Notes: generated by a model from the letters alone, not told the origin. A stretch of DNA of 64,000 nucleotides from JABMQB01 sp964408795 (GCA_964408795.1 CAYPAW010000102.1:1-64000), one strand, 5' to 3'; counted from the first letter of the stretch, positions 8,771-18,369 are shown. Numbers and translations are program-made.

Positions 8771-9661
8771 TCAATCTACCCCCCGGGTTTTCATGGAAAG
8801 GGTATATACGGAGGTCCTGGCGGTTATGAAAAGAATGTTTCTTTTTTTGCCTCCGAAGCAGAGGTTGGACGGTGCTTCGGGGACTTCGATTTCATGAATT
8901 CGTTCCCCTGAAGGCGAATAAATCCACACTTTTCCCGAAGTAAGGTAAACATTTCCTGCCTGATCCATGGTCATTCCATCCGATCCTTTGGAAGCAAACA
9001 ATGTTTTATGGGTCAGACTCCCATCCGGCTGGATATCGTATTTCCAGATTTTTCTGTCGTTTATGTCTGCCGCATACAATGTTTTTCCATCCGGAGTACC
9101 GATCAATCCGTTGGGTTGTTTGAAATCATCGATGACCCGTTTTATTTCTCCTTCAGGAGAAAGGTAATAAACTCCTCTGACATCCTGGATTTCTTCGTGT
9201 CCTTCGGGCCACCAGCTCCGGTGATAATAGGGATCGGAAAAATAGATGCCTCCGTTGGGGGCAATCCAAAGATCGTTGGGGGCATTGATGTGTTTCCCTT
9301 CATACAAACCGTCAAAAACGACATGCATCTTTTTATTTTTATCCCATATTACCAGTTGATTGTAGAGGTCGGCACAGGCTACCAGCTGTTTTTTGTGATT
9401 GAAATACAATCCGTTAGCGCGTCTTGTATCCTCGAGATAGAGGGAAATGCCTCTTTTTTCATCCCATCGGTATATTTTATCGTTGGGCTGATCGGTGAAA
9501 TATACCTGTCCGTTGGTCGCTACAGCGGGTCCTTCCGTGAAAAGAAATCCTGAACCGGCTTTTTGAACCACGGCATCTTGTGCAACAAGGGAACCGCTCT
9601 GGGCAGCTGCATTCATGGACAGGAGTAGTGCAACAGGTATTAGGTATCTATTTTTCATCAT
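8771..9661 (-). CDS. SMP-30/gluconolactonase-like protein
   Basis: A 296-residue exported protein with a signal peptide (about 1-20). It is a six-bladed beta-propeller of the SMP-30/gluconolactonase/LRE-like family, which hydrolyses sugar lactones using a bound divalent metal. Visible family features are FTEGPAVATNGQVYFTDQ near 40-57, HINAPNDLWIAPNGGIYFSDP around 125-145, GLIGTPDGKTLYAADI, and SDGMTMDQAGNVYLTSG. The glutamate of TEGP and the asparagine and aspartate positions that usually hold the metal are present. It stands alone, convergent with the DUF2891 gene. The lactone substrate cannot be told from the sequence. Confidence 0.85.
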   Translation of the reverse strand: MMKNRYLIPVALLLSMNAAAQSGSLVAQDAVVQKAGSGFLFTEGPAVATNGQVYFTDQPNDKIYRWDEKRGISLYLEDTRRANGLYFNHKKQLVACADLYNQLVIWDKNKKMHVVFDGLYEGKHINAPNDLWIAPNGGIYFSDPYYHRSWWPEGHEEIQDVRGVYYLSPEGEIKRVIDDFKQPNGLIGTPDGKTLYAADINDRKIWKYDIQPDGSLTHKTLFASKGSDGMTMDQAGNVYLTSGKVWIYSPSGERIHEIEVPEAPSNLCFGGKKRNILFITARTSVYTLSMKTRGVD

Positions 9662-9786
9662 TCAGAATTTGAAGGATAAATATAGGAATATTCCGTAACA
9701 TGAACAGGAGGCTGCGTTTTCCCGGTAATTAAGGTTCCATGTTGATGAACGGATAAAGAAATTTTTTTAATTTCGCCCTCTGATAC

Positions 9787-9875
9787 GGAGAGTTGCCGGA
9801 GTGGTCGAACGGGGCAGACTCGAAATCTGCTGTCCTGATTTTTCGGGACCGGGGGTTCGAATCCCTCACTCTCCG
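9787..9875 (+). tRNA. tRNA-Ser (anticodon CGA)
   Basis: An 89-nt type II tRNA. The 7-bp acceptor stem pairs GGAGAGT (9787-9793) with ACTCTCC (9868-9874), discriminator G at 9875. The anticodon loop is CTCGAAA, giving anticodon CGA for UCG codons. The long variable arm forms a hairpin (GTCC with GGAC). The T arm has GGGGG and CCCTC around TTCGAAT. The 3' CCA is not encoded. Confidence 0.95.
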
Positions 9876-10183
9876 CATTATATCCTGTGTGAAATTCAAT
9901 TAGATCACATTCTTTTGCGCACATTGATGGGTTGGTCTCGAAAATCAAAAAACCCAAAAACCACAATGGCTAATTGTGTTGACTCCCCCCTGCTCTCGAT
10001 TAACCGGGAACAGCGAGAGTGTATTAACTCCCCACATTCTTAGGACAGGTTTTCACTTGCACAAAGCCAATGATAATGATGTATCTTGGTGTTAACAACT
10101 GAAGTAAAACGAAGAGTTGTTCTGGTTATTACTACTTTCTTTTTTTTTCCTTACCGAGATTTGTTTTAAGTACCAGTATTAAT
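9876..10183. other. 308-bp intergenic region after tRNA-Ser
   Basis: No convincing gene. A small hairpin is possible where CTCTCG and CGAGAG lie on either side of about 15 bases near 9993-10019. A poly-T stretch at about 10138-10149 could end the tRNA transcript. I looked for an integrase or a second copy of the tRNA 3' end and saw neither, so there is no sign of an integrated element at this tRNA. Confidence 0.5.
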
Positions 10184-12571
10184 CTATTTACTCAGGATGG
10201 TTACCTGATCTCCTTTCAGCTTGTCTGCAGCAGCGGTTACTTCAATATTTCCGGTTTTGCCTTTTACGGACCGGATGATCAGCATGGCTTTTCCGTTGAA
10301 CAGTTTGCGGTGATCCGCTAAAAAGGGTTCGTGGGATTGCGGGTTTCCGTTTCCGACACCAGCAATGGCTCCCGGTCCTTTTATTTCAAAATGAATCAGA
10401 TCATCAGCCAGCGGACAACCCTTTCCCTCCCGATCGAAAGCTTCAACCAGCACATAACTCAGATCATTACCGGTGGCGTTAATTTCTCTCCGATCGGGGG
10501 TAAGTTTTATGGAAGATGGTTCCCCGGCTGTTTTTACGATGGCTTCCCCTACCTTTCTTCCATTTTTATACCCAATTGCCTTTAATGTACCGGGTTCATA
10601 AACCACATCCAGCCACATTAGCCGGTATCTTTCGATGGATACATCCGATTTTGGATTTTTGGATTTCCTGCCCAGGGACTTTCCATTCAGGAACAATTCC
10701 GCTTCATCGCCGTTGGTGTAGACAAATATCGGTACATTTTTCCCTTCGTATCCTTCCCAGTTCCAGTGAGGCAGGATGTGGACCATATCATGATCAGGTC
10801 GCCAGTGGCTCTGGTACAAAAAGAAGCGGTCCTTAGGAATTCCGCATAAATCAACGATTCCGAAATAGGAACTCCGGGAAGTCATATAGGGTGTTGGCTC
10901 TCCCAGGTAATCGAAACCGGTCCATACAAATTCACCGGCTATGTAGGAAGCGTTTTCCTGCCACATGAAATCGTCATCGGCGATCTCTGCCCATTCCGGA
11001 GCATGCAGATCATAGGAACTGACCTGATTCGATTGGGTAAATGCGGTTTTTTTCTCAGGCAAAGGAAGTTCATAAAACCCACGAGTGCTGACGGTTGATG
11101 CGGATTCACTGATAATGACTGCTTTGGAGGGATCCATCTTGCGGGCCGGTTCCCAGCGTTGTCCATAATTCCAGGCATGAACATCGTAATAATCGAAATG
11201 CTGCCACCGGGCATGGTGATCCTGGTCACAGGCAATGGTCACAGGACGCGTAATGTCGTATTTCCTCACAAAACCTACCATGGCTGCGAGCTTTTGCAAC
11301 CCATAATTGGAATTACTTTGCACATCGCCCATCTCGTTTCCGACACTCCAGAGAATGACCGACGGATGGTTCCGGTCTCGAATCACAAAATTCTTAAGAT
11401 TCCGTTCCCCGAATTCATAGAAATCTGTTTCCTTCGTGATATCGGCTTTATCGTCCCACTTGTCAAAAGCTTCATTGAAGACAATAAATCCCATTGTATC
11501 ACATAAATCAAGCAGTTCCGGGGCACAAACATTGTGGCTGGTCCGGATGGCATTGCACCCCATTTCTTTCATGATCTCCAGTTTCCGTTCCATGGATCGT
11601 TTGTTAAAAGCAGCTCCCAGAGGACCATGGTCGTGGTGAAGATTGACTCCTTTTATATGAAAATGCTTGCCATTCAGGAAAAACCCGTCATCGGAAGTGA
11701 ATTCAAAGGTTCTGAATCCAAAGGGTGTGACACTGGAATCAACGATTTCTCCATCCACTTTTACGTTGGTAACCACACGGTATACCGCCGGATGATCCAC
11801 ATCCCAGATTTCAGGGGAAGGCACCGTCATCCAGTGGTCAAATTCCCGGGAACCTCCGCGTTGTATTTTATGCGAGGATTCCGATTTAACCACCTCATTT
11901 CCATCAGGACTGACAACAATGGATTCAACGGTAACCTGTTTTTCCGCATCATATTGATTCAAAACGTTATCCAGGATACGAACATCGGCATAGGTTGAAG
12001 TGATTTTGGGAGTTGTGATATAGGTTCCCCAGATTTCTTTGTGAACCTTATCCGTTACCATCATTTCCATTTTCCGGTAAATGCCGGCCCCTGGATACCA
12101 GCGGCTTCCATGTTTTCTGGTATCTACATGCACTGCAAGGGTGTTTTCTTCCCCTGATTTTATTAAGCCGGTGATATCAAGGTAAAAAGAATTGTATCCG
12201 TAATCCCACCTGCCTGCCCGTTTCCCGTTTACATAAATCGTTGGGAATGCCATAACTCCATCAAACTTTATATAAACGATTTTTCCCCGGCTTGCAGCTT
12301 TCAGATTGAATTTTTTCCGGTACCACCCCTCTCCTCTCCAGGGCAATTTACCGGTAAATCCCATCTCCTCTTCCTGAAAGGGACCTGCAATGGCCCAGTC
12401 GTGAGGGATCGTTACCCGTTCCCATTGGGAATCATCGAAATCCGTTGCCTCTGCACCCAAAGGATTGCCTTTGGTAAATTTCCAGCTTTCATTCATTGAA
12501 ACCCATTCTCCTGCATGCACATGAAAGAAAAATGCCAGGAACGGAATCAAAAGAAACATCCACTTCTTCAT
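10184..12571 (-). CDS. GH2 beta-galactosidase-like glycoside hydrolase
   Basis: An exported glycoside hydrolase of about 795 residues. The preferred start is the ATG at 12571, which gives a clean signal peptide (MKKWMFLLIPFLAFFFHVHA); a longer frame to 12649 lacks this logic. The order is sugar-binding domain (about 20-200, with IPHDWAIAGPF), an immunoglobulin-like domain, then a TIM barrel. Its acid/base is E413 in SVGNEMGD and its likely nucleophile E489 in IISESAST; the 76-residue spacing equals that of LacZ. After the barrel come beta domains including YTNGDEAELFLNGKSLG (DUF4982-like). It probably removes beta-galactose or a related sugar from oligosaccharides. It follows the sugar-catabolic genes in the same direction after 238 bases and has its own -7 box. 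Confidence 0.9.
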   Translation of the reverse strand: MKKWMFLLIPFLAFFFHVHAGEWVSMNESWKFTKGNPLGAEATDFDDSQWERVTIPHDWAIAGPFQEEEMGFTGKLPWRGEGWYRKKFNLKAASRGKIVYIKFDGVMAFPTIYVNGKRAGRWDYGYNSFYLDITGLIKSGEENTLAVHVDTRKHGSRWYPGAGIYRKMEMMVTDKVHKEIWGTYITTPKITSTYADVRILDNVLNQYDAEKQVTVESIVVSPDGNEVVKSESSHKIQRGGSREFDHWMTVPSPEIWDVDHPAVYRVVTNVKVDGEIVDSSVTPFGFRTFEFTSDDGFFLNGKHFHIKGVNLHHDHGPLGAAFNKRSMERKLEIMKEMGCNAIRTSHNVCAPELLDLCDTMGFIVFNEAFDKWDDKADITKETDFYEFGERNLKNFVIRDRNHPSVILWSVGNEMGDVQSNSNYGLQKLAAMVGFVRKYDITRPVTIACDQDHHARWQHFDYYDVHAWNYGQRWEPARKMDPSKAVIISESASTVSTRGFYELPLPEKKTAFTQSNQVSSYDLHAPEWAEIADDDFMWQENASYIAGEFVWTGFDYLGEPTPYMTSRSSYFGIVDLCGIPKDRFFLYQSHWRPDHDMVHILPHWNWEGYEGKNVPIFVYTNGDEAELFLNGKSLGRKSKNPKSDVSIERYRLMWLDVVYEPGTLKAIGYKNGRKVGEAIVKTAGEPSSIKLTPDRREINATGNDLSYVLVEAFDREGKGCPLADDLIHFEIKGPGAIAGVGNGNPQSHEPFLADHRKLFNGKAMLIIRSVKGKTGNIEVTAAADKLKGDQVTILSK

Positions 12572-12625
12572 ACGTAAATAACACAAAAAGTAAAAATTTT
12601 TCTCGTACACCAATTGATTTATCTG

Positions 12626-12633
12626 CAAAGGTA
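12626..12633 (-). promoter_or_regulatory. Putative -7 box of the GH2 gene
   Basis: The minus-strand sequence TACCTTTG matches TAnnTTTG and lies 55 bases upstream of the GH2 start, suggesting a short leader. No clear -33 TTTG is visible at 18-21 bases. It suggests the GH2 gene can be transcribed separately from the upstream operon. Confidence 0.4.
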
Positions 12634-12809
12634 ACGATAAATCCCGCATAAAATTTGACCCTCTGTTTGTGTAAAAAAGATGCGAAAATTATAGGCTCGT
12701 TTCATGCGTCTGCATTTTCGATTTTCGTTACGTTCAATGCAATATGATTGATAGTTAATAAGCTATATGGTATATAAATTTTATTGAATTCGTATTGTTT
12801 TTTGTAGTT

Positions 12810-13583
12810 TCAAACATCATTCGATTGGGTAAGCAATGCATCCAGGTCGTCACAGTTAATCATCTGCCTGTTTCCCAGATTTAAAGAACCCGACAGAACC
12901 TCTGTTTTTTCCTGTTGATTTCCCAGGCTGGTTACCACCGCATCGGCGAGGCTTAAATCTTCATTCCGGGTATATTCATTCACGGTAGCCAATACTTTCA
13001 ATCCTGCACTTTTTGCAGCCCTCACTCCGTTTTCAGAATCTTCAATAACGATTACTCCATCGGGTGGCATGTTGATTTTTTGTAAGGCAAGCTGATAGAT
13101 TTCCGGATCCGGCTTTTTACGGCTGACGACATCCCCGGCCAGGAGAAGATCAATTTTAATACCGTTCAGCAATGAATCAATAGCTGCTTTGGCAGCCTTT
13201 TCGTTTGATGTGGTGCAGATACCGACGAATAGGTTCCTTTTGTTTGCTTCTTTCATCAGACGATGGATACCGGGTCTTAACGGCAGATCGCCATTTTCAA
13301 TGAGTGAGATATACCGCTTGGTTTTCAGCTGATGCAACTGGGGTATCAGATCCGGCAACGAAGTTCCTTCGGGAAGGTATTCTTTCCCTTCTTCCTGAAA
13401 GTAATATTTCATGCGTTCTTTACCCCCTGCTATCTGCAGCAACGCATGGTATTTGGAGACTGTCCATTCTACAGGAATCCCATATTCCGAAAAGGCCTGA
13501 TTAAAGGCTACCCGGTGACCATCTTTTTCGGTATCCATGATGGTCCCGTCCATATCAAAGAAGATCGCTTTTAACTGTCTCAT
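12810..13583 (-). CDS. HAD-superfamily phosphatase/phosphoglucomutase-like
   Basis: A 257-residue cytoplasmic HAD hydrolase of the beta-phosphoglucomutase/CbbY group. Motif I is FFDMDGT with nucleophile D10 and acid/base D12. Motif II is the CTTSN segment, motif III the lysine of SRKKPDPEIY, and motif IV is VIEDSENGVRAAKSAG. The cap domain lies between motif I and II. It sits 44 bases after a class II aldolase gene and ends a putative operon of lyase, FGGY kinase and aldolase. It may dephosphorylate or isomerise a sugar phosphate of that pathway. The substrate cannot be assigned. Confidence 0.86.
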   Translation of the reverse strand: MRQLKAIFFDMDGTIMDTEKDGHRVAFNQAFSEYGIPVEWTVSKYHALLQIAGGKERMKYYFQEEGKEYLPEGTSLPDLIPQLHQLKTKRYISLIENGDLPLRPGIHRLMKEANKRNLFVGICTTSNEKAAKAAIDSLLNGIKIDLLLAGDVVSRKKPDPEIYQLALQKINMPPDGVIVIEDSENGVRAAKSAGLKVLATVNEYTRNEDLSLADAVVTSLGNQQEKTEVLSGSLNLGNRQMINCDDLDALLTQSNDV

Positions 13584-13627
13584 ATAAAAATTGTAAATTA
13601 AAGCTGTGTTTTTTCACAGAATGAATA

Positions 13628-14506
13628 CTATTTAGCCATTCCGGTACTTCCGAGTAAATCAATCCAATATTTGATTCTTTCTTTGGTAGCTTTTTTCACA
13701 TGGCTGTCGATCTTTCCCGGATTGTATTCTTCGGGATGGGTTGAAATGTATTCATAGGTACTGTCAATCAGGATATGTTTCAGGTTGGTTGATACATTGT
13801 ATTTGGCGCCTCCGTTTTTTACCAGTTCGCGGACCACCTCTTCCTTCAATCCTGTGCCGCCATGGATTACCAGGGGGGTTTTTATTTCCGGCTGATTCAG
13901 CATTTGATGGATTTTTAATAACCGCTCGGTATCAATCACCGGATTTTCTGTTTTGTACACTCCGTGTGCCGTTCCGATGGCCGGACCAAACAGGTCGATG
14001 CCCGATCTTTCGACAAAATCCATTGAAATATCCGGATTGCAGAGCTGTGCTTCATCTTCAGCCACTTTGATCTGATCCTCCACTCCGGATACCGTTCCCA
14101 ATTCGCCTTCAACGGTGATGTCTCCTTTTTGATGGCAGTAATTGCTAACCTCTCTGGTCTGTTTTATATTCTCTTCATAACGAAGGCGTGAGCCATCAAA
14201 CATGATGTTGGTATATCCCAGATCTGCACATTCTTTGCAGAATGACACTTCGGTACAATGATCCAAATGCAGACAAACGGGAATAGTAGCTGATTGGGCC
14301 AACACCCTGCACACTGCCACCACGACCTCTGGTTGAAGAAATTTTGCCGGCGTAACCGATGTTTGAATAATTACCGGGGCATTCATTTCCGATGCAGCTT
14401 CCAGGACGGCCTCCAATTGAACGATACTGGTGATATTGAAAGCACCTACTGCATATTTTTCTTTGCTTGCTTTGAAAAGCATTTCTTTTGCTGATACAAA
14501 TGGCAT
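13628..14506 (-). CDS. Class II ketose-bisphosphate aldolase (GatY/KbaY type)
   Basis: A zinc-dependent aldolase of 292 residues in the fructose-/tagatose-bisphosphate family. Zinc ligands and active-site residues are visible: HLDH (H80, D82, H83), VEGELG (E133/E135), GTAHG (H181) and HGGTG (H215), plus the FDGS segment. It cleaves a phosphorylated ketose into dihydroxyacetone phosphate and an aldehyde. The gene starts only 4 bases after the FGGY kinase gene, so the likely order is kinase then aldolase acting on the same sugar. Tagatose-bisphosphate, fructose-bisphosphate or a fuculose-phosphate-type substrate are all possible. Confidence 0.88.
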   Translation of the reverse strand: MPFVSAKEMLFKASKEKYAVGAFNITSIVQLEAVLEAASEMNAPVIIQTSVTPAKFLQPEVVVAVCRVLAQSATIPVCLHLDHCTEVSFCKECADLGYTNIMFDGSRLRYEENIKQTREVSNYCHQKGDITVEGELGTVSGVEDQIKVAEDEAQLCNPDISMDFVERSGIDLFGPAIGTAHGVYKTENPVIDTERLLKIHQMLNQPEIKTPLVIHGGTGLKEEVVRELVKNGGAKYNVSTNLKHILIDSTYEYISTHPEEYNPGKIDSHVKKATKERIKYWIDLLGSTGMAK

Positions 14507-14510
14507 CTTC

Positions 14511-15857
14511 TTATGTTTTTAATGGTTTATAGTCTATCTTTCCTAATTTTGCTGCCCCCTGCAAGGCGCTTTGTTCTATGGGTGTATAATGGTAATCTCC
14601 GATCCATTTCTGTTTGACTTTATCCATATGGGGAATTTGAACGGCTCCCCCGGTAATTTTTATCCTTTTATTCAGATTTACGACTTTTGCAATCTCTTTC
14701 AGGTGTGATGCAAGGTACAAATTATTGCCTTTCAGGAGAGCGATCAGAAAATCATCCCGGGTTGTGGTTACATCAATGCCTGAAAAACCGGCTTTCAACC
14801 ATTTTGTGCTATACCGGGACCCCTGCAGGAATGGTTCATACATTGGGCATTTTGCGTTTATTTTTTTTTCTATTACTTCGGGTAAATACTCCAGATAAAA
14901 TGCATCGGCTGACATTTCGCTGCAGAAAACCGAATGAAACCATTCGAGTGATTTCCCGCCTGTATTGAGTACGAACAAGGTTAGCCAACGATCAGGCAAA
15001 ATGTGCGACCGGAGATTATACGATGCAGAACCCACCGGTTTATCGAGGCAAACCATCATGATATCACAGGTTCCGGAGATGTGCAAAATATCACCGGGAG
15101 TATTCAGTCCGGCGGAGAAGGCTGAAAGTACTGCGTCATTGCCTCCACACAACACTTTGCATGAAGGGGGTAATCCCAACAGAGCCGAAACATCATTGGT
15201 GATCTCCCCTACTTCCTGAAACGACGGGTATAAATCTGGGAGTTTTTCTTCCGGCAGGGAAAGTCTTTCCAGAAAATCGGCGTTCCATGTAAGGTCATTC
15301 TTCTTGGTATTGTATAACCCGGTTATGGAAGTGGTGGAAGGATCGATGGCCCAATGTTTTGTCAGCTTATGGATGAGATATGTGTTGGTATGTCCGAATT
15401 TATAGGTTTTCTTATACACTTCCGGCAGGTTGTCTCTGATCCAGAGAATAGAACTCAGCGAAGAACCTCCGGATGCAGGCAGGTTCCCTGCTTTTTCGAG
15501 CAGTGTCTCTTTTCCGATGGTTTTTATAATGCGGGAAGCCTGTTGGTGTGAACGCTGATCCAGGAAAAGAATCGCTTTGGTCAGCGCCCTTCCCTGGCGG
15601 TCCATTGCTACCAGGCCGGGACTGGTGACTGAAAAGGAAACCAGGCTGACCTCCTTACGTTTATTTCCAAATGATCTGCAGCCTTTGACAATGGCTGCCC
15701 ACCATACCTCAGGATCTATTTCTGCCTTTTCATCTGCAAAGATATTTACCTGATAGGGTTGTTCATAAAAATCTTCCCTGTGGAGTGATGTACTGAAAAT
15801 CCCCATCTTTAAGGAAGTAGTTCCTACATCAATTGCCAGAATTTTATTGTTTTTCAT
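14511..15857 (-). CDS. FGGY-family carbohydrate kinase
   Basis: A 448-residue sugar kinase of the actin-like ATPase fold. The N-terminal phosphate loop reads LAIDVGTTSLKMGIF. The middle part has the GGNDAVLSAF segment with a candidate catalytic aspartate, and the C-terminal half has KITGGAVQIPHMDKVKQKW, which forms the adenosine site. It is slightly short for the family but complete. The start overlaps the end of the DapA-like gene by 14 bases, indicating translational coupling. Members phosphorylate xylulose, fuculose, rhamnulose, glycerol and others. The nearby fucosidase makes a deoxy-ketose a fair guess, not a demonstrated substrate. Confidence 0.88.
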   Translation of the reverse strand: MKNNKILAIDVGTTSLKMGIFSTSLHREDFYEQPYQVNIFADEKAEIDPEVWWAAIVKGCRSFGNKRKEVSLVSFSVTSPGLVAMDRQGRALTKAILFLDQRSHQQASRIIKTIGKETLLEKAGNLPASGGSSLSSILWIRDNLPEVYKKTYKFGHTNTYLIHKLTKHWAIDPSTTSITGLYNTKKNDLTWNADFLERLSLPEEKLPDLYPSFQEVGEITNDVSALLGLPPSCKVLCGGNDAVLSAFSAGLNTPGDILHISGTCDIMMVCLDKPVGSASYNLRSHILPDRWLTLFVLNTGGKSLEWFHSVFCSEMSADAFYLEYLPEVIEKKINAKCPMYEPFLQGSRYSTKWLKAGFSGIDVTTTRDDFLIALLKGNNLYLASHLKEIAKVVNLNKRIKITGGAVQIPHMDKVKQKWIGDYHYTPIEQSALQGAAKLGKIDYKPLKT

Positions 15858-16719
15858 GCCTGTACTCTTTGATCAGCATGCTGATTTTATTCTGCTCTCC
15901 CGGAGGCAGTTTCTGTAAAGGCCTTCTCAATGCACCTCCAATCAATCCGGCTGCATCCATCGCAGCTTTTACGCCGGCAACCCCATGTTTCCCCGATACA
16001 GATCTGTTGAGTTCAACCGCAACCTCCTGAAGGACTTTTGCCTGCTCTTTATTTCCGTTCCTGTATTCGTTGAAAATTTTTACAGGCAGCCAGGGAATAA
16101 AATTGGCAAGGGATACCACTCCTCCCGTTGCCTGCTTTTCAAGCATGTCGTAAAGTGTGGTTACCGTTCCGGTTAATACAGCCAACTCCTTGCTCAGTTT
16201 TTTCTCTGTTTTGCTGCTGTCTTTTATGCCCTGTATTCTTTTCAGTCGGGCAATACGATTTATGAGCTGCTCAGAAAGGTCAACTCCCGTAAATCCCGGA
16301 GCATTGTAAATAAGAACGGGAAAGGGTGAAATATCACTCAGATCGGCATAAAACCTGAAATAATCATCATCCGTTAGTTTGTGCCGGAAATAAAAAGGAG
16401 GCTGAACCATCAGATAGTCAATCGGAAACCGGCTGGATGTTTCAATAAATCTTCTGGCATGATAAAAACTGTCGTACATCACACCAACGATCAGCGTTTT
16501 GTTTCCGGCAACAATTTTTATGGCCGTTTCCAGAATTTTTACTTTTTCCTCTTCATCCAGGCTTTTGTATTCGCTGTTTGATCCTAAAAGGAGTATTCCA
16601 CTCAATTCAGTGCTGATGTAATACTTCAGATTGTGCGTTAATCCCTCATAGTCCACTTCCTCGTCTGAAGTGAAGGGAGTATTGACCGGTGCAAATATTC
16701 CGCTGAGTTTATGTATCAT
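15844..16719 (-). CDS. DapA/NanA-family Schiff-base lyase
   Basis: A 291-residue class I aldolase of the dihydrodipicolinate synthase/N-acetylneuraminate lyase family. The Schiff-base lysine is K166 in GIKDSS and the assisting tyrosine is Y138 in IYNAPGFTG. The N-terminal substrate-carboxylate motif, usually GTTGE in DapA, reads LLGSNSE here, so it is unlikely to be the lysine-pathway enzyme. It more likely acts on a keto-deoxy sugar acid. It is the first gene of the operon and overlaps the kinase gene. An SMP-30 lactonase elsewhere in the window could feed such a pathway, but no sugar-acid dehydratase is seen here. Confidence 0.86.
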   Translation of the reverse strand: MIHKLSGIFAPVNTPFTSDEEVDYEGLTHNLKYYISTELSGILLLGSNSEYKSLDEEEKVKILETAIKIVAGNKTLIVGVMYDSFYHARRFIETSSRFPIDYLMVQPPFYFRHKLTDDDYFRFYADLSDISPFPVLIYNAPGFTGVDLSEQLINRIARLKRIQGIKDSSKTEKKLSKELAVLTGTVTTLYDMLEKQATGGVVSLANFIPWLPVKIFNEYRNGNKEQAKVLQEVAVELNRSVSGKHGVAGVKAAMDAAGLIGGALRRPLQKLPPGEQNKISMLIKEYRHEKQ

Positions 16720-17037
16720 GGTTGGTATCTGTAATAAGCAATCAAAATAACACTTTCATACAAATTGAACAAATATACGGACTTAAAGACAGATATTTTA
16801 ACCCTTCATCTCCTGTTTTTATCGAATACCGGAGCATGAAATTCCGTATTTATTTGTATTTTGCTTTCAATATGTAAACTGGGAGGCAATATTTCATTTC
16901 GGATATGATAAGAGGTTGATTACCAGTCACAAGAGGGCTATGAATGGTTGCCTGTCAGTTTTATGGGTTTATTGCAGATCAAAAATCTGCTACTTTTAAT
17001 GAACTCTACTACAATATTTTAAAATAATTATGCACAG
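16720..17037. other. Divergent intergenic region, lyase operon / fucosidase
   Basis: This 318-bp region separates the minus-strand sugar operon from the plus-strand fucosidase gene. On the minus strand, TATATTTG at 16777-16770 is a perfect -7 box that would give a leader of about 45 bases to the lyase gene. I find no equally good box for the fucosidase. No ORF of substance is seen. A shared regulator site could lie here, but I cannot point to one. Confidence 0.4.
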
Positions 17038-18369
17038 ATGAAAAGAACAGTATTTACCACATTTTTGCTTTTGTATGTTTCTTCCCTGACTGTAACGGCT
17101 CAGTCCGGTTATCGGCCTTCAGAGGAGAATCTCCGGAACCGGGAGTGGTTTCAGGATGCCAAATTTGGCTTATTCATTCACTGGGGGGTCTATTCGGTAC
17201 TGGCCGGAGGTGGGGATCTGGGAATTGCCGAATGGATCATGAACCAGAAGCAAATACCCATCCATCAATATGAAAAACTGCCTTCGTTTTTCAATCCGGT
17301 GGACTTCGATCCGGCCGAATGGGTGTCGATGGTTCAAAAAGCCGGAATGAAGTACATTACCATCACCAGCAAGCATCATGATGGATTTGCCATGTACGAT
17401 TCAGGCATCAGCGATTACAATATTGTGGAATGCACTCCTTACGGGAAGGATATAATAAAAATGTTGAAAGACGAATGCGACAAACAGGGAATCAAGCTGT
17501 TTTTCTACCATTCGCAATTGGATTGGCACCATCCCGATTACTATCCGCGGGGCAACACCGGACAAGGGTATACTGGCCGGCCTGACCATGGCAACTGGGA
17601 TGATTACCTGGATTATATGAATACCCAGCTCACGGAATTGCTTACAAATTATGGGGAGATCGGAGGCATCTGGTTCGACGGCATGTGGGACCAGTGGGAT
17701 GCCGACTGGCAGCTGGATGAAACGTATGCCCTGATCCATGAACTGCAACCGGGGGCCCTGATTGGCAGCAACCACCACAAAGCGCCTTTTCCCGGTGAAG
17801 ACTTCCAGATGTTTGAACGCGACCTGCCCGGAGAGAATACCATGGGATTTAACCAGACCGGTACCATTTCGGAACTGCCCCTCGAGATGTGTGAAACCAT
17901 GAACGGTTCCTGGGGATTCAATATCAAAGACCAGAATTATAAATCGGTAAAAAGACTGATCCAGACCATGGTCAAAGCAGCAGGCTACGGAGCCAACTTC
18001 CTTCTCAATACCGGCCCCATGCCCAATGGAAAAATCCAGCCGGAGAATGTAGATACCCTCATGGCTATGGGCCGGTGGCTCAATAGATACGGGGAAACAA
18101 TCTACGGAACCAGAAGCGGACCCTTAAAACCCCATGAGTGGGGTGCTACAACCCGGGCAAAGGACGGGATAGTCTTTATTCATTTGATGAACCTCGAAGG
18201 AGAAAATCTGCTGATCCCTTCCCTTCCGGAAAAAATTAAAACCGCTGTCTATTTCGACGGAGGGGAGGATGTGACCTATAAAGAAACCGATTACGGGTTG
18301 TTGCTGCATATCCCGAAAGAAAAACAGCACCGGATCGATACGATCCTGAGAATTAAATTGAAAAGCTAA
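17038..18369 (+). CDS. GH29 alpha-L-fucosidase, secreted
   Basis: A 443-residue exported enzyme with a signal peptide (about 1-21, ending at TAQ). It releases L-fucose from glycans by retention of configuration. Hallmarks are FGLFIHWGVYSV near 42-53, TSKHHDGFAMYDS around 111-123, and the nucleophile D214 in IWFDGMWDQW. The region NTGPMPNGKIQ supports the family. It lacks a long C-terminal carbohydrate-binding extension, and the N-terminus indicates a soluble periplasmic rather than lipid-anchored product. It is divergent from the kinase/aldolase operon. The window also encodes FucP and FucI 23 kb away, so the released fucose can be used. Confidence 0.92.
   Translation: MKRTVFTTFLLLYVSSLTVTAQSGYRPSEENLRNREWFQDAKFGLFIHWGVYSVLAGGGDLGIAEWIMNQKQIPIHQYEKLPSFFNPVDFDPAEWVSMVQKAGMKYITITSKHHDGFAMYDSGISDYNIVECTPYGKDIIKMLKDECDKQGIKLFFYHSQLDWHHPDYYPRGNTGQGYTGRPDHGNWDDYLDYMNTQLTELLTNYGEIGGIWFDGMWDQWDADWQLDETYALIHELQPGALIGSNHHKAPFPGEDFQMFERDLPGENTMGFNQTGTISELPLEMCETMNGSWGFNIKDQNYKSVKRLIQTMVKAAGYGANFLLNTGPMPNGKIQPENVDTLMAMGRWLNRYGETIYGTRSGPLKPHEWGATTRAKDGIVFIHLMNLEGENLLIPSLPEKIKTAVYFDGGEDVTYKETDYGLLLHIPKEKQHRIDTILRIKLKS

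Noticed and set aside
9658..9966. Minus-strand frame across tRNA-Ser
   Set aside because: Covers a clear tRNA on the other strand; the apparent protein is an artefact of tRNA sequence.
9787..10183. tRNA-Ser as an integration site
   Set aside because: No integrase, no second copy of the tRNA 3' end and no change in gene content nearby.
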